Shown here: one piece after another, positions 6,901-14,697 of the stretch
How the letters are laid out: every line of letters starts with the position of its first letter
Position numbering within the stretch: position 1 is the stretch's first letter
NCBI GenBank assembly: GCA_947624965.1
Contig: CANQMN010000002.1
Location: forward strand, 62,001 to 126,000
DNA: 64,000 nt
DNA from: an uncultured Clostridia bacterium
Lineage (GTDB): Bacteria > Bacillota > Clostridia > Christensenellales > Borkfalkiaceae
Reading direction: 5' to 3'
Notes under the pieces: model-generated
Told to the model about the DNA's origin: nothing
The model's database searches: none
What the model saw: the letters and a program-made list of their open reading frames with translations, nothing else
Position numbers and translations under genes: made by a program

Positions 6901-9513
6901 ATGAGGGACTTTGTCGTTAGCGATGAAGAATCGCTGGAAAAGTTGCTTGCGAAAGTACGCGCCGCGCAGGAAAAATTCGCGACGTACACGCAGGAACAGG
7001 TGGATAAAATTTTCTTTGCCGCGGCGCTTGCGGCAAACAAAGCGCGCATTCCCCTCGCGAAACTTGCGGTGGAGGAGACGGGAATGGGCGTTGTGGAGGA
7101 CAAGGTCATCAAAAACCACTATGCCTCCGAATACATCTACAACGCGTATAAAGATACAAAGACCTGCGGCGTGATAGAGCGCGACGAGGGATTCGGCTTT
7201 ACGCGCATCGCCGAGCCCATCGGCGTGCTCGCCGCCATCATTCCCACGACGAACCCCACTTCCACCGCGATCTTCAAGTGCCTCATCTCGCTGAAAACGC
7301 GCAACGGGCTCATCATTTCCCCGCACCCGCGCGCAAAGCGGAGCACCATCGAGGCGGCGAAGATCGTTTTGGATGCCGCGGTCAAGGCAGGCGCGCCCGA
7401 GGATATCATCGGCTGGATCGACATGCCCACCGTGCCGCTCTCCGGCATGATCATGCGCGAGGCGGATATGATCCTCGCCACGGGCGGTCCCGGCATGGTG
7501 CAGGCGGCGTATTCTTCGGGCAAGCCAGCGCTCGGCGTGGGAGCGGGCAACACGCCCGCCGTCATCGACGACACTGCCGATATCCGCCTTGCCGCTTCTT
7601 CCATTCTGCACTCAAAAACGTTCGATAACGGCATGATCTGCGCGTCCGAACAGTCCGTCATCGTGCTCGACGGCGTATACCAAGCGTTCAAACAGGAGAT
7701 GACACTGCGCGGCGCGTACTTCCTTTCGCCCGAAGAGACGGAGAAAGTGAGAAAGACCATCATCATCAACGGCGCGCTCAACGCCAAGATCGTCGGGCAG
7801 ACCGCCTGCGCCATCGCGAAGCTCTCGGGATTCGAGGCGCCCGCGGGGAGCCGCGTGCTCGTGGGGGAAGTGGAGAGCGTGGACATCTCCGAAGAGTTCG
7901 CGCACGAAAAGCTCTCTCCCGTCCTCGCGATGTATCACGCGAAGGATTTCGCGGAAGCGGTCTCCAAGGCGGACAGGTTGGTTCGGGACGGCGGGCTCGG
8001 GCACACCGCTTCCCTGTATGTCAACGTCGAGACGGGGCAGGAAAAGATTGAATATTTCCGCAACGTGATGAAGGCGTGCCGCATCGTGATCAATACGCCC
8101 TCGTCGCACGGCGGCATCGGCGATCTGTATAATTTCAAATTTACTCCCTCGCTCACGCTGGGGTGCGGTTCGTGGGGCGGGAACTCCGTCTCCGAAAACG
8201 TCGGCGTCAAGCATCTTCTCAATATCAAGACCGTTGCGGAAAGGAAGGAAAATATGTTGTGGTTCAGAGCTCCCGAAAAGGTGTATTTCAAACGCGGCTG
8301 CCTCGGCGTCGCGCTCAAAGAACTCGGCGCGCAGGTCTATCACAAAAAGCGCGCGTTCATCGTAACCGATAATTTCCTCTTCGAGAGCGGTTTCACCAAG
8401 AAAATTACCGATATTCTCGACGCGGAAGGGATTGCGCATGCGACCTTCTTCAACGTTACGCCCGATCCCACGCTCGCCTGCGCGAACGAGGGGGTCAAAC
8501 AGCTCCGCGACTTCAAGCCGGACGTCATCATCGCCGTCGGCGGCGGTTCCCCGATGGACGCGGCGAAGATCATGTGGGTCTTGTACGAACATCCCGAGGT
8601 GGATTTCGAGAACATGGCGATGCGTTTTGCCGATATCCGCAAGCGCATCTACACCTTCCCGCATATGGGCGAAAAGGCGCTCTTCGTCGCCATTCCCACG
8701 ACGGCGGGCACGGGTTCCGAGGTCACGCCGTTTGCCGTCATCACCGATGAAAAGACGGGGACGAAGTATCCGCTCGCGGACTACGAGCTCATGCCCGATA
8801 TCGCCATTGTGGACGCCGACCTCATGATGAGCATTCCCAAGGGGCTCACGTCCGCCTCGGGCATCGACGCTTTGAGCCACGCGTTGGAGGCGATCGCTTC
8901 CGTCATGGCGACCGATTTCACCAACGGCATCGCCAAAGAGGCGATAAAGCTCATCTTCGAGTACTTGCCCGCCGCATACAGCGAGGGCGCGCACAACGCG
9001 CTCGCGCGCGAGAAGATGGCGAACGCGGCGACGATGGCGGGCATGGCGTTCGCGAACGCCTTCCTCGGCGTCTGCCACTCCATGGCGCACAAGCTCGGTT
9101 CCTACTTCCACATCCCGCACGGAATGGCGAACTCGCTCATGCTCGAAGAGGTCATCCGCTTCAACAGCGCGGAGGCGCCCGCGAAGATGGGGACCTTCCC
9201 GCAGTACGCCTATCCGCAGTGCCGCGCCAGATATGCGGACGTCGCCCGCTATATCGGCTTGAAGGGCAAAACGGACGAAGAGCTCGTGGAAGCGCTCATC
9301 AAGAAGATGAAGGAACTGCAAGCCGCCGTCGGTCAGCCCAAGACGATCGCGGAGGCGCTCCAAGGGAAATATACGGAGGAGGACTTCCTCTCCAAGCTCG
9401 ATCGGATGACGGAGGACGCGTTCGACGACCAGTGCACGGGCGCCAATCCCCGCTATCCGCTGATGAGCGAAATCAAGCAGATGTATCTCAACGCCTACTA
9501 CGGAAGAAAGTAA
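6901..9513 (+). CDS. adhE: Bifunctional acetaldehyde/alcohol dehydrogenase AdhE
   Basis: The 870-residue fusion enzyme reduces acetyl-CoA to acetaldehyde and then ethanol, reoxidising two NADH during fermentation. The N-terminal half (about 1-440) is a CoA-acylating aldehyde dehydrogenase; its catalytic Cys lies in NGMICASEQ near residue 246. After a linker, the C-terminal half (about 455-870) is an iron-dependent alcohol dehydrogenase. It has the NAD-binding GGGSPMDAAKIMW and the Fe-binding segments DALSHALEA, HSMAHKLGS and FHIPHG. The full length and order of both domains match the family, whose members form filaments called spirosomes. It lies between its own promoter and a strong terminator, directly before a hydrogenase. 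Confidence 0.97.
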   Translation: MRDFVVSDEESLEKLLAKVRAAQEKFATYTQEQVDKIFFAAALAANKARIPLAKLAVEETGMGVVEDKVIKNHYASEYIYNAYKDTKTCGVIERDEGFGFTRIAEPIGVLAAIIPTTNPTSTAIFKCLISLKTRNGLIISPHPRAKRSTIEAAKIVLDAAVKAGAPEDIIGWIDMPTVPLSGMIMREADMILATGGPGMVQAAYSSGKPALGVGAGNTPAVIDDTADIRLAASSILHSKTFDNGMICASEQSVIVLDGVYQAFKQEMTLRGAYFLSPEETEKVRKTIIINGALNAKIVGQTACAIAKLSGFEAPAGSRVLVGEVESVDISEEFAHEKLSPVLAMYHAKDFAEAVSKADRLVRDGGLGHTASLYVNVETGQEKIEYFRNVMKACRIVINTPSSHGGIGDLYNFKFTPSLTLGCGSWGGNSVSENVGVKHLLNIKTVAERKENMLWFRAPEKVYFKRGCLGVALKELGAQVYHKKRAFIVTDNFLFESGFTKKITDILDAEGIAHATFFNVTPDPTLACANEGVKQLRDFKPDVIIAVGGGSPMDAAKIMWVLYEHPEVDFENMAMRFADIRKRIYTFPHMGEKALFVAIPTTAGTGSEVTPFAVITDEKTGTKYPLADYELMPDIAIVDADLMMSIPKGLTSASGIDALSHALEAIASVMATDFTNGIAKEAIKLIFEYLPAAYSEGAHNALAREKMANAATMAGMAFANAFLGVCHSMAHKLGSYFHIPHGMANSLMLEEVIRFNSAEAPAKMGTFPQYAYPQCRARYADVARYIGLKGKTDEELVEALIKKMKELQAAVGQPKTIAEALQGKYTEEDFLSKLDRMTEDAFDDQCTGANPRYPLMSEIKQMYLNAYYGRK

Positions 9514-9528
9514 CGAAATACGAAAGAA

Positions 9529-9562
9529 GAGGGCAGGGAAAAATCCCTGCCCTCGTTTTTTT
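9529..9562 (+). terminator. Strong intrinsic terminator after adhE
   Basis: Perfect 11-base arms GAGGGCAGGGA (9529-9539) and TCCCTGCCCTC (9544-9554) followed by seven T. It ends only 11 bases before the hydrogenase start codon. Confidence 0.9.
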
Positions 9563-9573
9563 CGGAGAAAAGT

Positions 9574-11058
9574 ATGAGAGGATCGCAGACAAATGTCATG
9601 AAATTGCGGCGGAAAGTATTCGTGGAGATCGCTCGCGCGGCGTACGGGACGGAAAACCTGAACGACGCGATCGAAGCCATTCCCTACCGCATCACGCCCA
9701 CGGAAAAGCCCCGCTACCGCGAAAGCGTTTACCGCGAGCGGGCGATCGCGGCGGAGCGCGTTCGGCTCGCCATGGGGATGTCCCTCAACCCGCAGGACAG
9801 ACCTGCGCACATAACGAACGGACTGTCCGCAAGCAACATCTCGGAAAAATATTACGAGCCGCCGCTCATGCAGGTCATTCCCTCGGCATGCGAGAAGTGC
9901 AGGGACAACGTTTACGAGGTCGTCTCCTGCCGCCGCTGCGTCGCGCGGTATTGCGTCTCCGTCTGCCCGACGGGCGCGGTCTCGGTGGAAGAGGAGAGCG
10001 GAAAGGCGAAGATCGACGGACAAAAGTGCGTCAAATGCGGAAAATGCAGGGCGGCTTGCCCGTATAGCTCCATCGTGCGGTTGGTCCGTCCCTGCGCGGA
10101 GGCGTGCGGCGTGAACGCGATCGCGAGCGACGGGCTCGGGCGCGCCGTCATCGATATCGCGCGTTGCGTCGCCTGCGGGCAGTGCATGGTACACTGTCCG
10201 TTCGGGGCGATCGCGGATAAATCGCAGATCTTTCAGCTCATCCGCGCGCTCGGCGAAGGGGATGAGATCGTCGCCGAAATCGCGCCCGCCGCGGCGGGAC
10301 AGTTCGGGGAAAACGCGACGCTCGGTCAGCTCGCCGCCGCGCTCGCGGAATTGGGGTTTTGCGGCGTATACGAGGTGGCGCGCGGGGCGGACGAGAGCGC
10401 CGTCGCGGAGGCGCGCGAATATGCCGAAAAGGTCGCGACGGGCGCGCAGCCATACCTTCTCACTGCCTGCTGTCCCTCTTGGAGCATGCTCGCGAAGCGC
10501 CGCTCCGCGGGGCAATACGTCGGGCTCTCCGCCGCGCTCACGCCCATGGCGGCGACCGCCCGCGCGATCAAGCGGGAGAGACCGCATGCGCGCGTCGTCT
10601 TTATCGGTCCGTGCGCCGCGAAGAAGTTGGAAGCGATGCGGGAGAGCGTGCGCGGCGACGTGGATTTTGTAATTACGTTTGAAGAACTCGCGGCGATCTT
10701 CGAGGCGAAAAACGTGCGCGTCGAAGCGTGCGGCGAACTGCCGCTCGCAAACGAGGCGACCGCGGCGGGAAGGGGATACGGCGCGGCGGGCGGCGTCGCG
10801 GGCGCGGTGGAGGCGTGCGTCCGCGCGCTCTATCCCGCGGTCGAAGTATGCATCCGCCGCGCGGAAGGGCTCGCCGATTGCGGAAAGGCGCTTGCGCTCG
10901 CAAAAACGGGGAAATCGGACGGCTGTCTCATCGAAGGAATGGCGTGCCCGGGCGGGTGCGCGGGCGGCGCGGGCGTCAATCTTCCCGTCGAAAGGGGAAT
11001 TGCCGCCGTAAAAAATTTTGCCGCCCATTCGGAGAAAAAGTTGCCGAAAGCACAATAA
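9574..11058 (+). CDS. Ferredoxin-domain [FeFe] hydrogenase, group B-like
   Basis: The 494-residue protein is predicted to evolve H2 from reduced ferredoxin. Several ferredoxin-type Cys motifs occupy residues 109-215 (CEKCRDNVYEVVSC, CVKCGKCRAACP, CVACGQCMVHCP). The H-cluster motifs follow: L1 TACCPSW (about 297), L2 GPCAAKKLE (about 345) and L3 EGMACPGGCAGG (about 454). Cluster-ligand cysteines are all present, but L2 has Gly where group A enzymes have Met (MPC), and L1 has TA instead of TS; this fits the poorly characterised group B. GGAG precedes ATG 9574. No separate promoter fits between the adhE terminator and the start, so expression may need read-through or a promoter inside adhE. Confidence 0.88.
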   Translation: MRGSQTNVMKLRRKVFVEIARAAYGTENLNDAIEAIPYRITPTEKPRYRESVYRERAIAAERVRLAMGMSLNPQDRPAHITNGLSASNISEKYYEPPLMQVIPSACEKCRDNVYEVVSCRRCVARYCVSVCPTGAVSVEEESGKAKIDGQKCVKCGKCRAACPYSSIVRLVRPCAEACGVNAIASDGLGRAVIDIARCVACGQCMVHCPFGAIADKSQIFQLIRALGEGDEIVAEIAPAAAGQFGENATLGQLAAALAELGFCGVYEVARGADESAVAEAREYAEKVATGAQPYLLTACCPSWSMLAKRRSAGQYVGLSAALTPMAATARAIKRERPHARVVFIGPCAAKKLEAMRESVRGDVDFVITFEELAAIFEAKNVRVEACGELPLANEATAAGRGYGAAGGVAGAVEACVRALYPAVEVCIRRAEGLADCGKALALAKTGKSDGCLIEGMACPGGCAGGAGVNLPVERGIAAVKNFAAHSEKKLPKAQ

Positions 11059-11090
11059 AACCGCTTGAATTTTCAAATTCAAGCGGTTTG
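11058..11090. terminator. Hairpin between convergent hydrogenase and rplI genes
   Basis: A perfect inverted repeat with arms AAACCGCTTGAATTT (11058-11072) and its complement ending at 11090; it starts at the hydrogenase stop codon. On the minus strand it is followed by TTTTATT, so it probably ends rplI transcription as well. Dispersed repeat copy 2 begins 4 bases later. Confidence 0.6.
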
Positions 11091-11093
11091 CGA

Positions 11094-11112
11094 AGTACTA
11101 TGTCAGATATAA
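11094..11112 (+). repeat. Dispersed repeat copy 2
   Basis: AGTACTATGTCAGATATAA, one mismatch to the consensus core, directly after the convergent terminator hairpin and 11 bases before the rplI stop codon. Confidence 0.85.
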
Positions 11113-11123
11113 ATCATCATTTT

Positions 11124-11567
11124 TTACAGCGGAACGACGTTGACGACGATCTTTGCCGTCGCTCCCTCCATAAAGCGGACCTCCGCCTCGAAGGCGCCGA
11201 CCGTCTTGATGGTCTCCTTCGTCGTGATCTTTTTCTTGTCGACTTCATACCCCTGTTCGGCGAGCGCGGCGGCAATGTTCGCCGTCGTTACCGAGCCGAA
11301 CACCTTTCCGTTTTCGCCCGCGCGGATGCGGACGGTGATCTGTTTCCCGTTGAGTTCGGCGGCGCGCTCTTTGAGCGCCTTTTCCGTCTCCGCCTTGTGG
11401 TAGGCGTCCGCCGTGCGCTTTTGCTCGATCTCGTTGATCCCGCTGCTCGTCGCGATCTCCGCGAGCCCCCGCTTTAAGAGGTAGTTCTTCGCGTAGCCGT
11501 CCGAGACGTCGAGGATATCGCCCCGCTTGCCGCTGCCTTTCACATCCTGTTTGAGAATGACTTTCAT
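11124..11567 (-). CDS. rplI: 50S ribosomal protein L9
   Basis: This 147-residue protein binds 23S rRNA and projects from the 50S subunit. It has the L9 N-terminal domain (MKVILKQDVKGSGKRGDILDV, then GYAKNYLLKRGLA), the long connecting helix and the C-terminal domain (GKVFGSVTTANIAAAL). The length is normal. The start follows AAGGAGAAAAACC and its own sigma-A promoter. It stands alone here rather than with dnaB or the rpsF-ssb-rpsR genes that accompany it in many bacteria. Confidence 0.97.
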   Translation of the reverse strand: MKVILKQDVKGSGKRGDILDVSDGYAKNYLLKRGLAEIATSSGINEIEQKRTADAYHKAETEKALKERAAELNGKQITVRIRAGENGKVFGSVTTANIAAALAEQGYEVDKKKITTKETIKTVGAFEAEVRFMEGATAKIVVNVVPL

Positions 11568-11586
11568 GGTTTTTCTCCTTTTCTTC

Positions 11587-11615
11587 ATTTTACAGGGAGA
11601 AGGGCGTTTTGTCAA
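11587..11615 (-). promoter_or_regulatory. sigma-A promoter of rplI
   Basis: On the minus strand, TTGACA (11615-11610) and TAAAAT (11592-11587), spacer 17 bases, directly upstream of AAGGAG and the rplI ATG. Confidence 0.8.
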
Positions 11616-11673
11616 CCTTTCCCGAAATATTTTTCGCAAAAACGCGCATAATAGTCGGTAAGGAGGGATGAAA

Positions 11674-11829
11674 ATGGAGAAATCGGTGAACAGCGGCGTA
11701 TTCTGCGGCGTTACCGAATGCAAGTACAACCGCGACGGTATGATGTGCGAGCTTCGGAAGATCCACGTCGGGAACACCTGCGATTGCGAGCATTGCACAT
11801 GCTGCGACAGCTTTATGAAGCGCAGCTGA
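11674..11829 (+). CDS. DUF1540 cysteine-rich micro-protein
   Basis: A 51-residue ORF whose cysteine spacing fits the DUF1540 family: GVFCGVTECKYNRDGMMCEL, an ensuing KIHVG segment, and a C-terminal CDCEHCTCCDSF cluster. DUF1540 proteins are small, probably metal-binding proteins common in spore-forming Firmicutes; their function is unknown. AAGGAGGG (11660-11667) lies 6 bases before ATG 11674; an ATG at 11668 directly abuts the SD and is less likely. It is divergent from rplI. Several hairpins follow its stop. Confidence 0.85.
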   Translation: MEKSVNSGVFCGVTECKYNRDGMMCELRKIHVGNTCDCEHCTCCDSFMKRS

Positions 11830-11835
11830 AAAAGA

Positions 11836-11875
11836 GCGATATTCCGCGCACTCGGTATAATCCGCGGAATATCGC
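11836..11875. repeat. Inverted repeat downstream of the DUF1540 gene
   Basis: Perfect 13-base arms GCGATATTCCGCG (11836-11848) and CGCGGAATATCGC (11863-11875) around a 14-base loop. No T tract follows on either strand, so a structured RNA or operator is as likely as a terminator. A small dyad, GCGGAG-AG-CTCCGC, follows at 11891-11904. Confidence 0.6.
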
Positions 11876-11915
11876 GCAAACTCGAAGATAGCGGAGAGCT
11901 CCGCTTTCAAATATA

Positions 11916-11982
11916 GTTTTTGTTCCGCCGCACGGCGCGGCGGAACAAAAACGCGAGAGGGACGCAAATTTTGCGTCCCTCT
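11916..11982 (+). terminator. Tandem terminator-like hairpins
   Basis: First hairpin: perfect 15-base arms at 11916-11930 and 11938-11952, with five T on one flank and five A on the other, so it could act in either direction. Second hairpin: 13-base arms AGAGGGACGCAAA (11956-11968) and TTTGCGTCCCTCT (11970-11982). They separate the DUF1540 gene from the binding-protein gene. Confidence 0.6.
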
Positions 11983-12013
11983 TCTGCGCGCGGCATGCCG
12001 CGCCGCTTTCCGG

Positions 12014-12021
12014 CATATGAT
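12014..12021 (+). promoter_or_regulatory. Possible sigma-E-like -10 element before the orphan binding protein
   Basis: CATATGAT lies 7 bases before ATG 12029. The same 11-base string CATATGATAAG precedes the SpoIIM-like gene at 61484. The -35 region (11993-11999, GCATGCC) is a poor match to the sigma-E consensus. Confidence 0.3.
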
Positions 12022-12028
12022 AAGCGGT

Positions 12029-12943
12029 ATGAAGCTGCGCAAGATCTTCGGGATATGCAGGCGGGCGGCGCCGTTCTGCCTGTGCGCCGCCGTACTGCTC
12101 GCGACGGCGTTTTATCCGCACGGGCAAACTTCCGCGGCGGAGGAGCGCCGCGTCGTGCGTATTTGGAACGTGGACACCTTCGAGGGCGGAAAGGGGTCGA
12201 GGACCGCCTTCCTCGAACGGATCGCCCGCGCGGCGGAACAAAAGTCGGACGGCGTGTATTATCTCTTCTCCTCGTATACGGCGGAGGGCGCGCGCGCCGC
12301 GCTTGCCGAAGGAACGTTCCCCGACGCGCTCTCCTTCGGCGTCGGGCTCTCCGATTTTGCGGAAAAGAGCCAGTCGCTCCCGTATTCCTTTGCGGGCGGA
12401 CGCGCCGCTTCGCACACGCTCGCCTATCCGTGGTGCCGCGGCGAATACGTTCTGTTCTGCCTCGAAGAGGATTTTTCCCAAGCGGGGGAGACGATCGTCT
12501 CGCGCGGCGGGAGCAATCTCACGCCCGTCGCCGCACGCTATGCGGGCGTTTGGGGGGAGGAACGCGATTCGGTCTCCGCGTACGTCGCCTTTCTCAACGG
12601 CGAGCGGCGCTATCTGCTCGGGACCCAGCGCGACCGCTGCCGCTTTGCGGCGCGCGGCGTCTCCGTCTATGAGAGACCGCTCGCGGAGTTCTGCGATCTG
12701 TACCAGTATTTTTCCGTCCTAAACCGTGAAAAACGGGAGGATGCGCTCGCTTTTTTGCGGGAATTGCTCTCGCAGGACGCGCAAAACGCGCTCGAAAGCA
12801 TCGGAATGCTTCCCGTAAGCGGGGAAGTTCCGCGTCGCACGGTGAACGTTTTTTCCTCGGCGGAAGCGCTCGCGGAAACGGAGCGCGCGGCGCGGGAGAA
12901 CGCGGACGTAAAATTTATCGAGAAATATTTGAAAACCATTTGA
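12029..12943 (+). CDS. Secreted extracellular solute-binding-like protein
   Basis: This protein of about 304 residues has an N-terminal Arg-rich signal peptide (CRRAAPFCLCAAVLLATAF) and then a fold resembling family 1 ABC solute-binding proteins: VVRIWNVDTFEGGKGSRTAF at the N-terminus of the mature part, DALSFGVGLSDF in the middle and a C-terminal SQDAQNALESIGMLPV, where family 1 proteins carry their hinge. No permease or ATPase is nearby, so it is an orphan. Neither ATG 12017 nor ATG 12029 has an SD sequence; 12029 is preferred because a sigma-E-like -10 box lies just before it. It could be a sporulation protein rather than a transporter part. Confidence 0.6.
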   Translation: MKLRKIFGICRRAAPFCLCAAVLLATAFYPHGQTSAAEERRVVRIWNVDTFEGGKGSRTAFLERIARAAEQKSDGVYYLFSSYTAEGARAALAEGTFPDALSFGVGLSDFAEKSQSLPYSFAGGRAASHTLAYPWCRGEYVLFCLEEDFSQAGETIVSRGGSNLTPVAARYAGVWGEERDSVSAYVAFLNGERRYLLGTQRDRCRFAARGVSVYERPLAEFCDLYQYFSVLNREKREDALAFLRELLSQDAQNALESIGMLPVSGEVPRRTVNVFSSAEALAETERAARENADVKFIEKYLKTI

Positions 12944-12968
12944 ATTTGCCTTCGGAATGTGCTAAAAT
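12940..12968 (+). promoter_or_regulatory. Promoter of murB operon
   Basis: TTGAAT (12940-12945), 17 bases, TAAAAT (12963-12968). The -35 overlaps the stop codon of the preceding gene. Confidence 0.65.
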
Positions 12969-12983
12969 AGAGGAGAAATTAAA

Positions 12984-13865
12984 TTGGATATCTATGCGCT
13001 TTGCAGGGAGCGGTTCCCGCACCTTCCCGCGGAGAGGGAATTCTCCTTTTCCCGCCATACGACCATCGGCTGCGGGGGCGTTGCGGCGGTCGCGGTCTCG
13101 CCCGTGGGCACGGAGGAGACCGCCGCGCTGATCTCCCTTTTGCGGCGGGAAAAGATCGCGTATTGTTTTCTCGGCGCGGGAGCGAATACGCTCGCCTCGG
13201 ACGGGCGGTTCGAGGGCGTCGTCATCCGCTTTGCGGGCATGCGGGGGCTTGCGCTCGCGGAGAGCCTCTACGTCGGCGCGGGCGTTACGGGCGGCGAGCT
13301 TCTCGGCTTTGCCCGCGCCAACGCGCTCGCGGGATTTGCGCCGTTTGCGGGGATCCCGATGACGGCGGGCGGCGCGGCGGTGATGAACGCGGGCGTGCGC
13401 GAATGTTACTTCGGGGAACGCGTGGAGCGCGCCGTCGGCGTCGAAAACGGAAAAATACGCGTTTTTTCGCAAAAGGAGTGCGCTTTTTCCGAAAAATCCA
13501 GCATTTTTCAGGAAGGAATCGCCGTAACGGGCGTCTACTTGCGCGCGGAGCGCGGCGAGCGGGCGCGCATCGAAGCGGAGACGGAATTCTTTCGCAACAG
13601 GCGGCGCGCCCTTCCCAAGGGGCGGAGCATGGGCTGTACGTTCGTCAATCCGCCCGGCGGTTCGGCGGGAAAGCTCATCGAAGCGTGCGGGCTCAAAGGA
13701 AAAAGGGCGGGTCTCGCGCGCGTCTCGGAAGAGCACGCGAATTTCATTCTCAACGAAGGCGACTGCGCCGCGGACGTCGCGCGGCTCGTCGACGAAGTGC
13801 GGGAAGAAGTCTTCCGCAAAACGGGGGTCCTGTTGCGGGAGGAGATCAGGAGATTGCGTTTTTAA
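12984..13865 (+). CDS. murB: UDP-N-acetylenolpyruvoylglucosamine reductase MurB
   Basis: The 293-residue flavoenzyme makes UDP-N-acetylmuramic acid in peptidoglycan synthesis, using NADPH. FAD-binding segments are visible: HTTIGCGG near residue 25, LGAGANTLASD near 67 and AGIPMTAGGAAVMNAG near 125. The active-site loop reads SMGCTFVNP, with Cys where E. coli has Ser, as in type IIb MurB proteins; the C-terminal Glu lies in LLREEIRR. A TTG start is inferred, with AGGAGA 7 bases upstream. It heads the murB-PHP-whiA-dnaE run. Confidence 0.95.
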   Translation: MDIYALCRERFPHLPAEREFSFSRHTTIGCGGVAAVAVSPVGTEETAALISLLRREKIAYCFLGAGANTLASDGRFEGVVIRFAGMRGLALAESLYVGAGVTGGELLGFARANALAGFAPFAGIPMTAGGAAVMNAGVRECYFGERVERAVGVENGKIRVFSQKECAFSEKSSIFQEGIAVTGVYLRAERGERARIEAETEFFRNRRRALPKGRSMGCTFVNPPGGSAGKLIEACGLKGKRAGLARVSEEHANFILNEGDCAADVARLVDEVREEVFRKTGVLLREEIRRLRF

Positions 13866-13890
13866 CGCTCCTACATAGGAGGCGGGGGCT

Positions 13891-14682
13891 TTGGGCTCCC
13901 GTGATCGGAGCATGAAGCTGACTGCGGATTATCATACGCATACCGATTATTCGGAAGGGAAGAGCACGATAGAGGAAAACGTCGCCCGCGCGAAGGAGCT
14001 CGGGCTTCGGGAGATCGCGCTCACCGAGCACGGCTTTTCGCATGTGGTGTTCGGCTTGAAGCGCAAGGAATTCGGGGAATATCTCAAACGGCTCCGCGCG
14101 GCGGAAGCGGCGGAAAAGATCCCCGTGCTCATGGGGATGGAGAGCAATATCCGCGGCGTCTCGGGGCTGTGCGACCTCACCGAGCAGGATTACGAAAATT
14201 TCGACATCTATCTGGCGGGCATCCACGCCGTCATCCGCAGCGAGACGCGCGCGGACAGGCGGCTCATCTGGAAGAGTTGGCGCAGGACGATGATGCACCG
14301 CGCGCCCACGCCGTCGATGGTGCGGGAGACGACGAAGATGTATCTGAACGCCATCCGCAAAAATCCGCTGGATATCCTCACGCATCTCAACTTTCACTGC
14401 TTTGCGGATGCGGTGGAAGTCGCGAAATGTTGCAGGGATTACGGGACGTATCTCGAAATCAGTTCCAAAAAGCCGCACCTGACCGACGAAGAGCTCGCCG
14501 CGTGCGCCGCGACGGGCGTGCGTTTCGTCGTGGATTCGGATGCACACAGCGCGGACCGCATCGGCGATTGCGCGCTCGCGGCGGAACAGATCGCGCGCGT
14601 GGGCATTCCGCTCGGACAGATCGACAATATCGACGGGCGCGTTCCGCACTTCCGCTTTGCGGAATACAAAAAGCGCATGTAA
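13891..14682 (+). CDS. PHP-domain phosphoesterase
   Basis: This protein of about 263 residues has the PHP metal sites: KLTADYHTHTDYSEGKST at the N-terminus, ALTEHGFSHV near 45, LMGMESNI near 78, a central LTHLNFHCF and the C-terminal VVDSDAHSADRIGD. Relatives are annotated as histidinol-phosphatase-like hydrolases and occur beside murB in many Clostridia; the true substrate is unknown. TTG 13891 has AGGAGG 8 bases upstream; ATG 13912 gives the more usual N-terminus but has only a crowded CGGAG. The start is therefore open. Co-transcribed with whiA 15 bases downstream. Confidence 0.88.
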   Translation: MGSRDRSMKLTADYHTHTDYSEGKSTIEENVARAKELGLREIALTEHGFSHVVFGLKRKEFGEYLKRLRAAEAAEKIPVLMGMESNIRGVSGLCDLTEQDYENFDIYLAGIHAVIRSETRADRRLIWKSWRRTMMHRAPTPSMVRETTKMYLNAIRKNPLDILTHLNFHCFADAVEVAKCCRDYGTYLEISSKKPHLTDEELAACAATGVRFVVDSDAHSADRIGDCALAAEQIARVGIPLGQIDNIDGRVPHFRFAEYKKRM

Positions 14683-14697
14683 CTTCGGAGGGGGACG

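Noticed and set aside
7612-11082. Very long minus-strand open frame (1156 codons) antisense to adhE and the hydrogenase
   Set aside because: It reads Arg/His-rich low-complexity sequence with no family motifs; GC-rich third positions remove stop codons on the opposite strand. The sense genes are certain.
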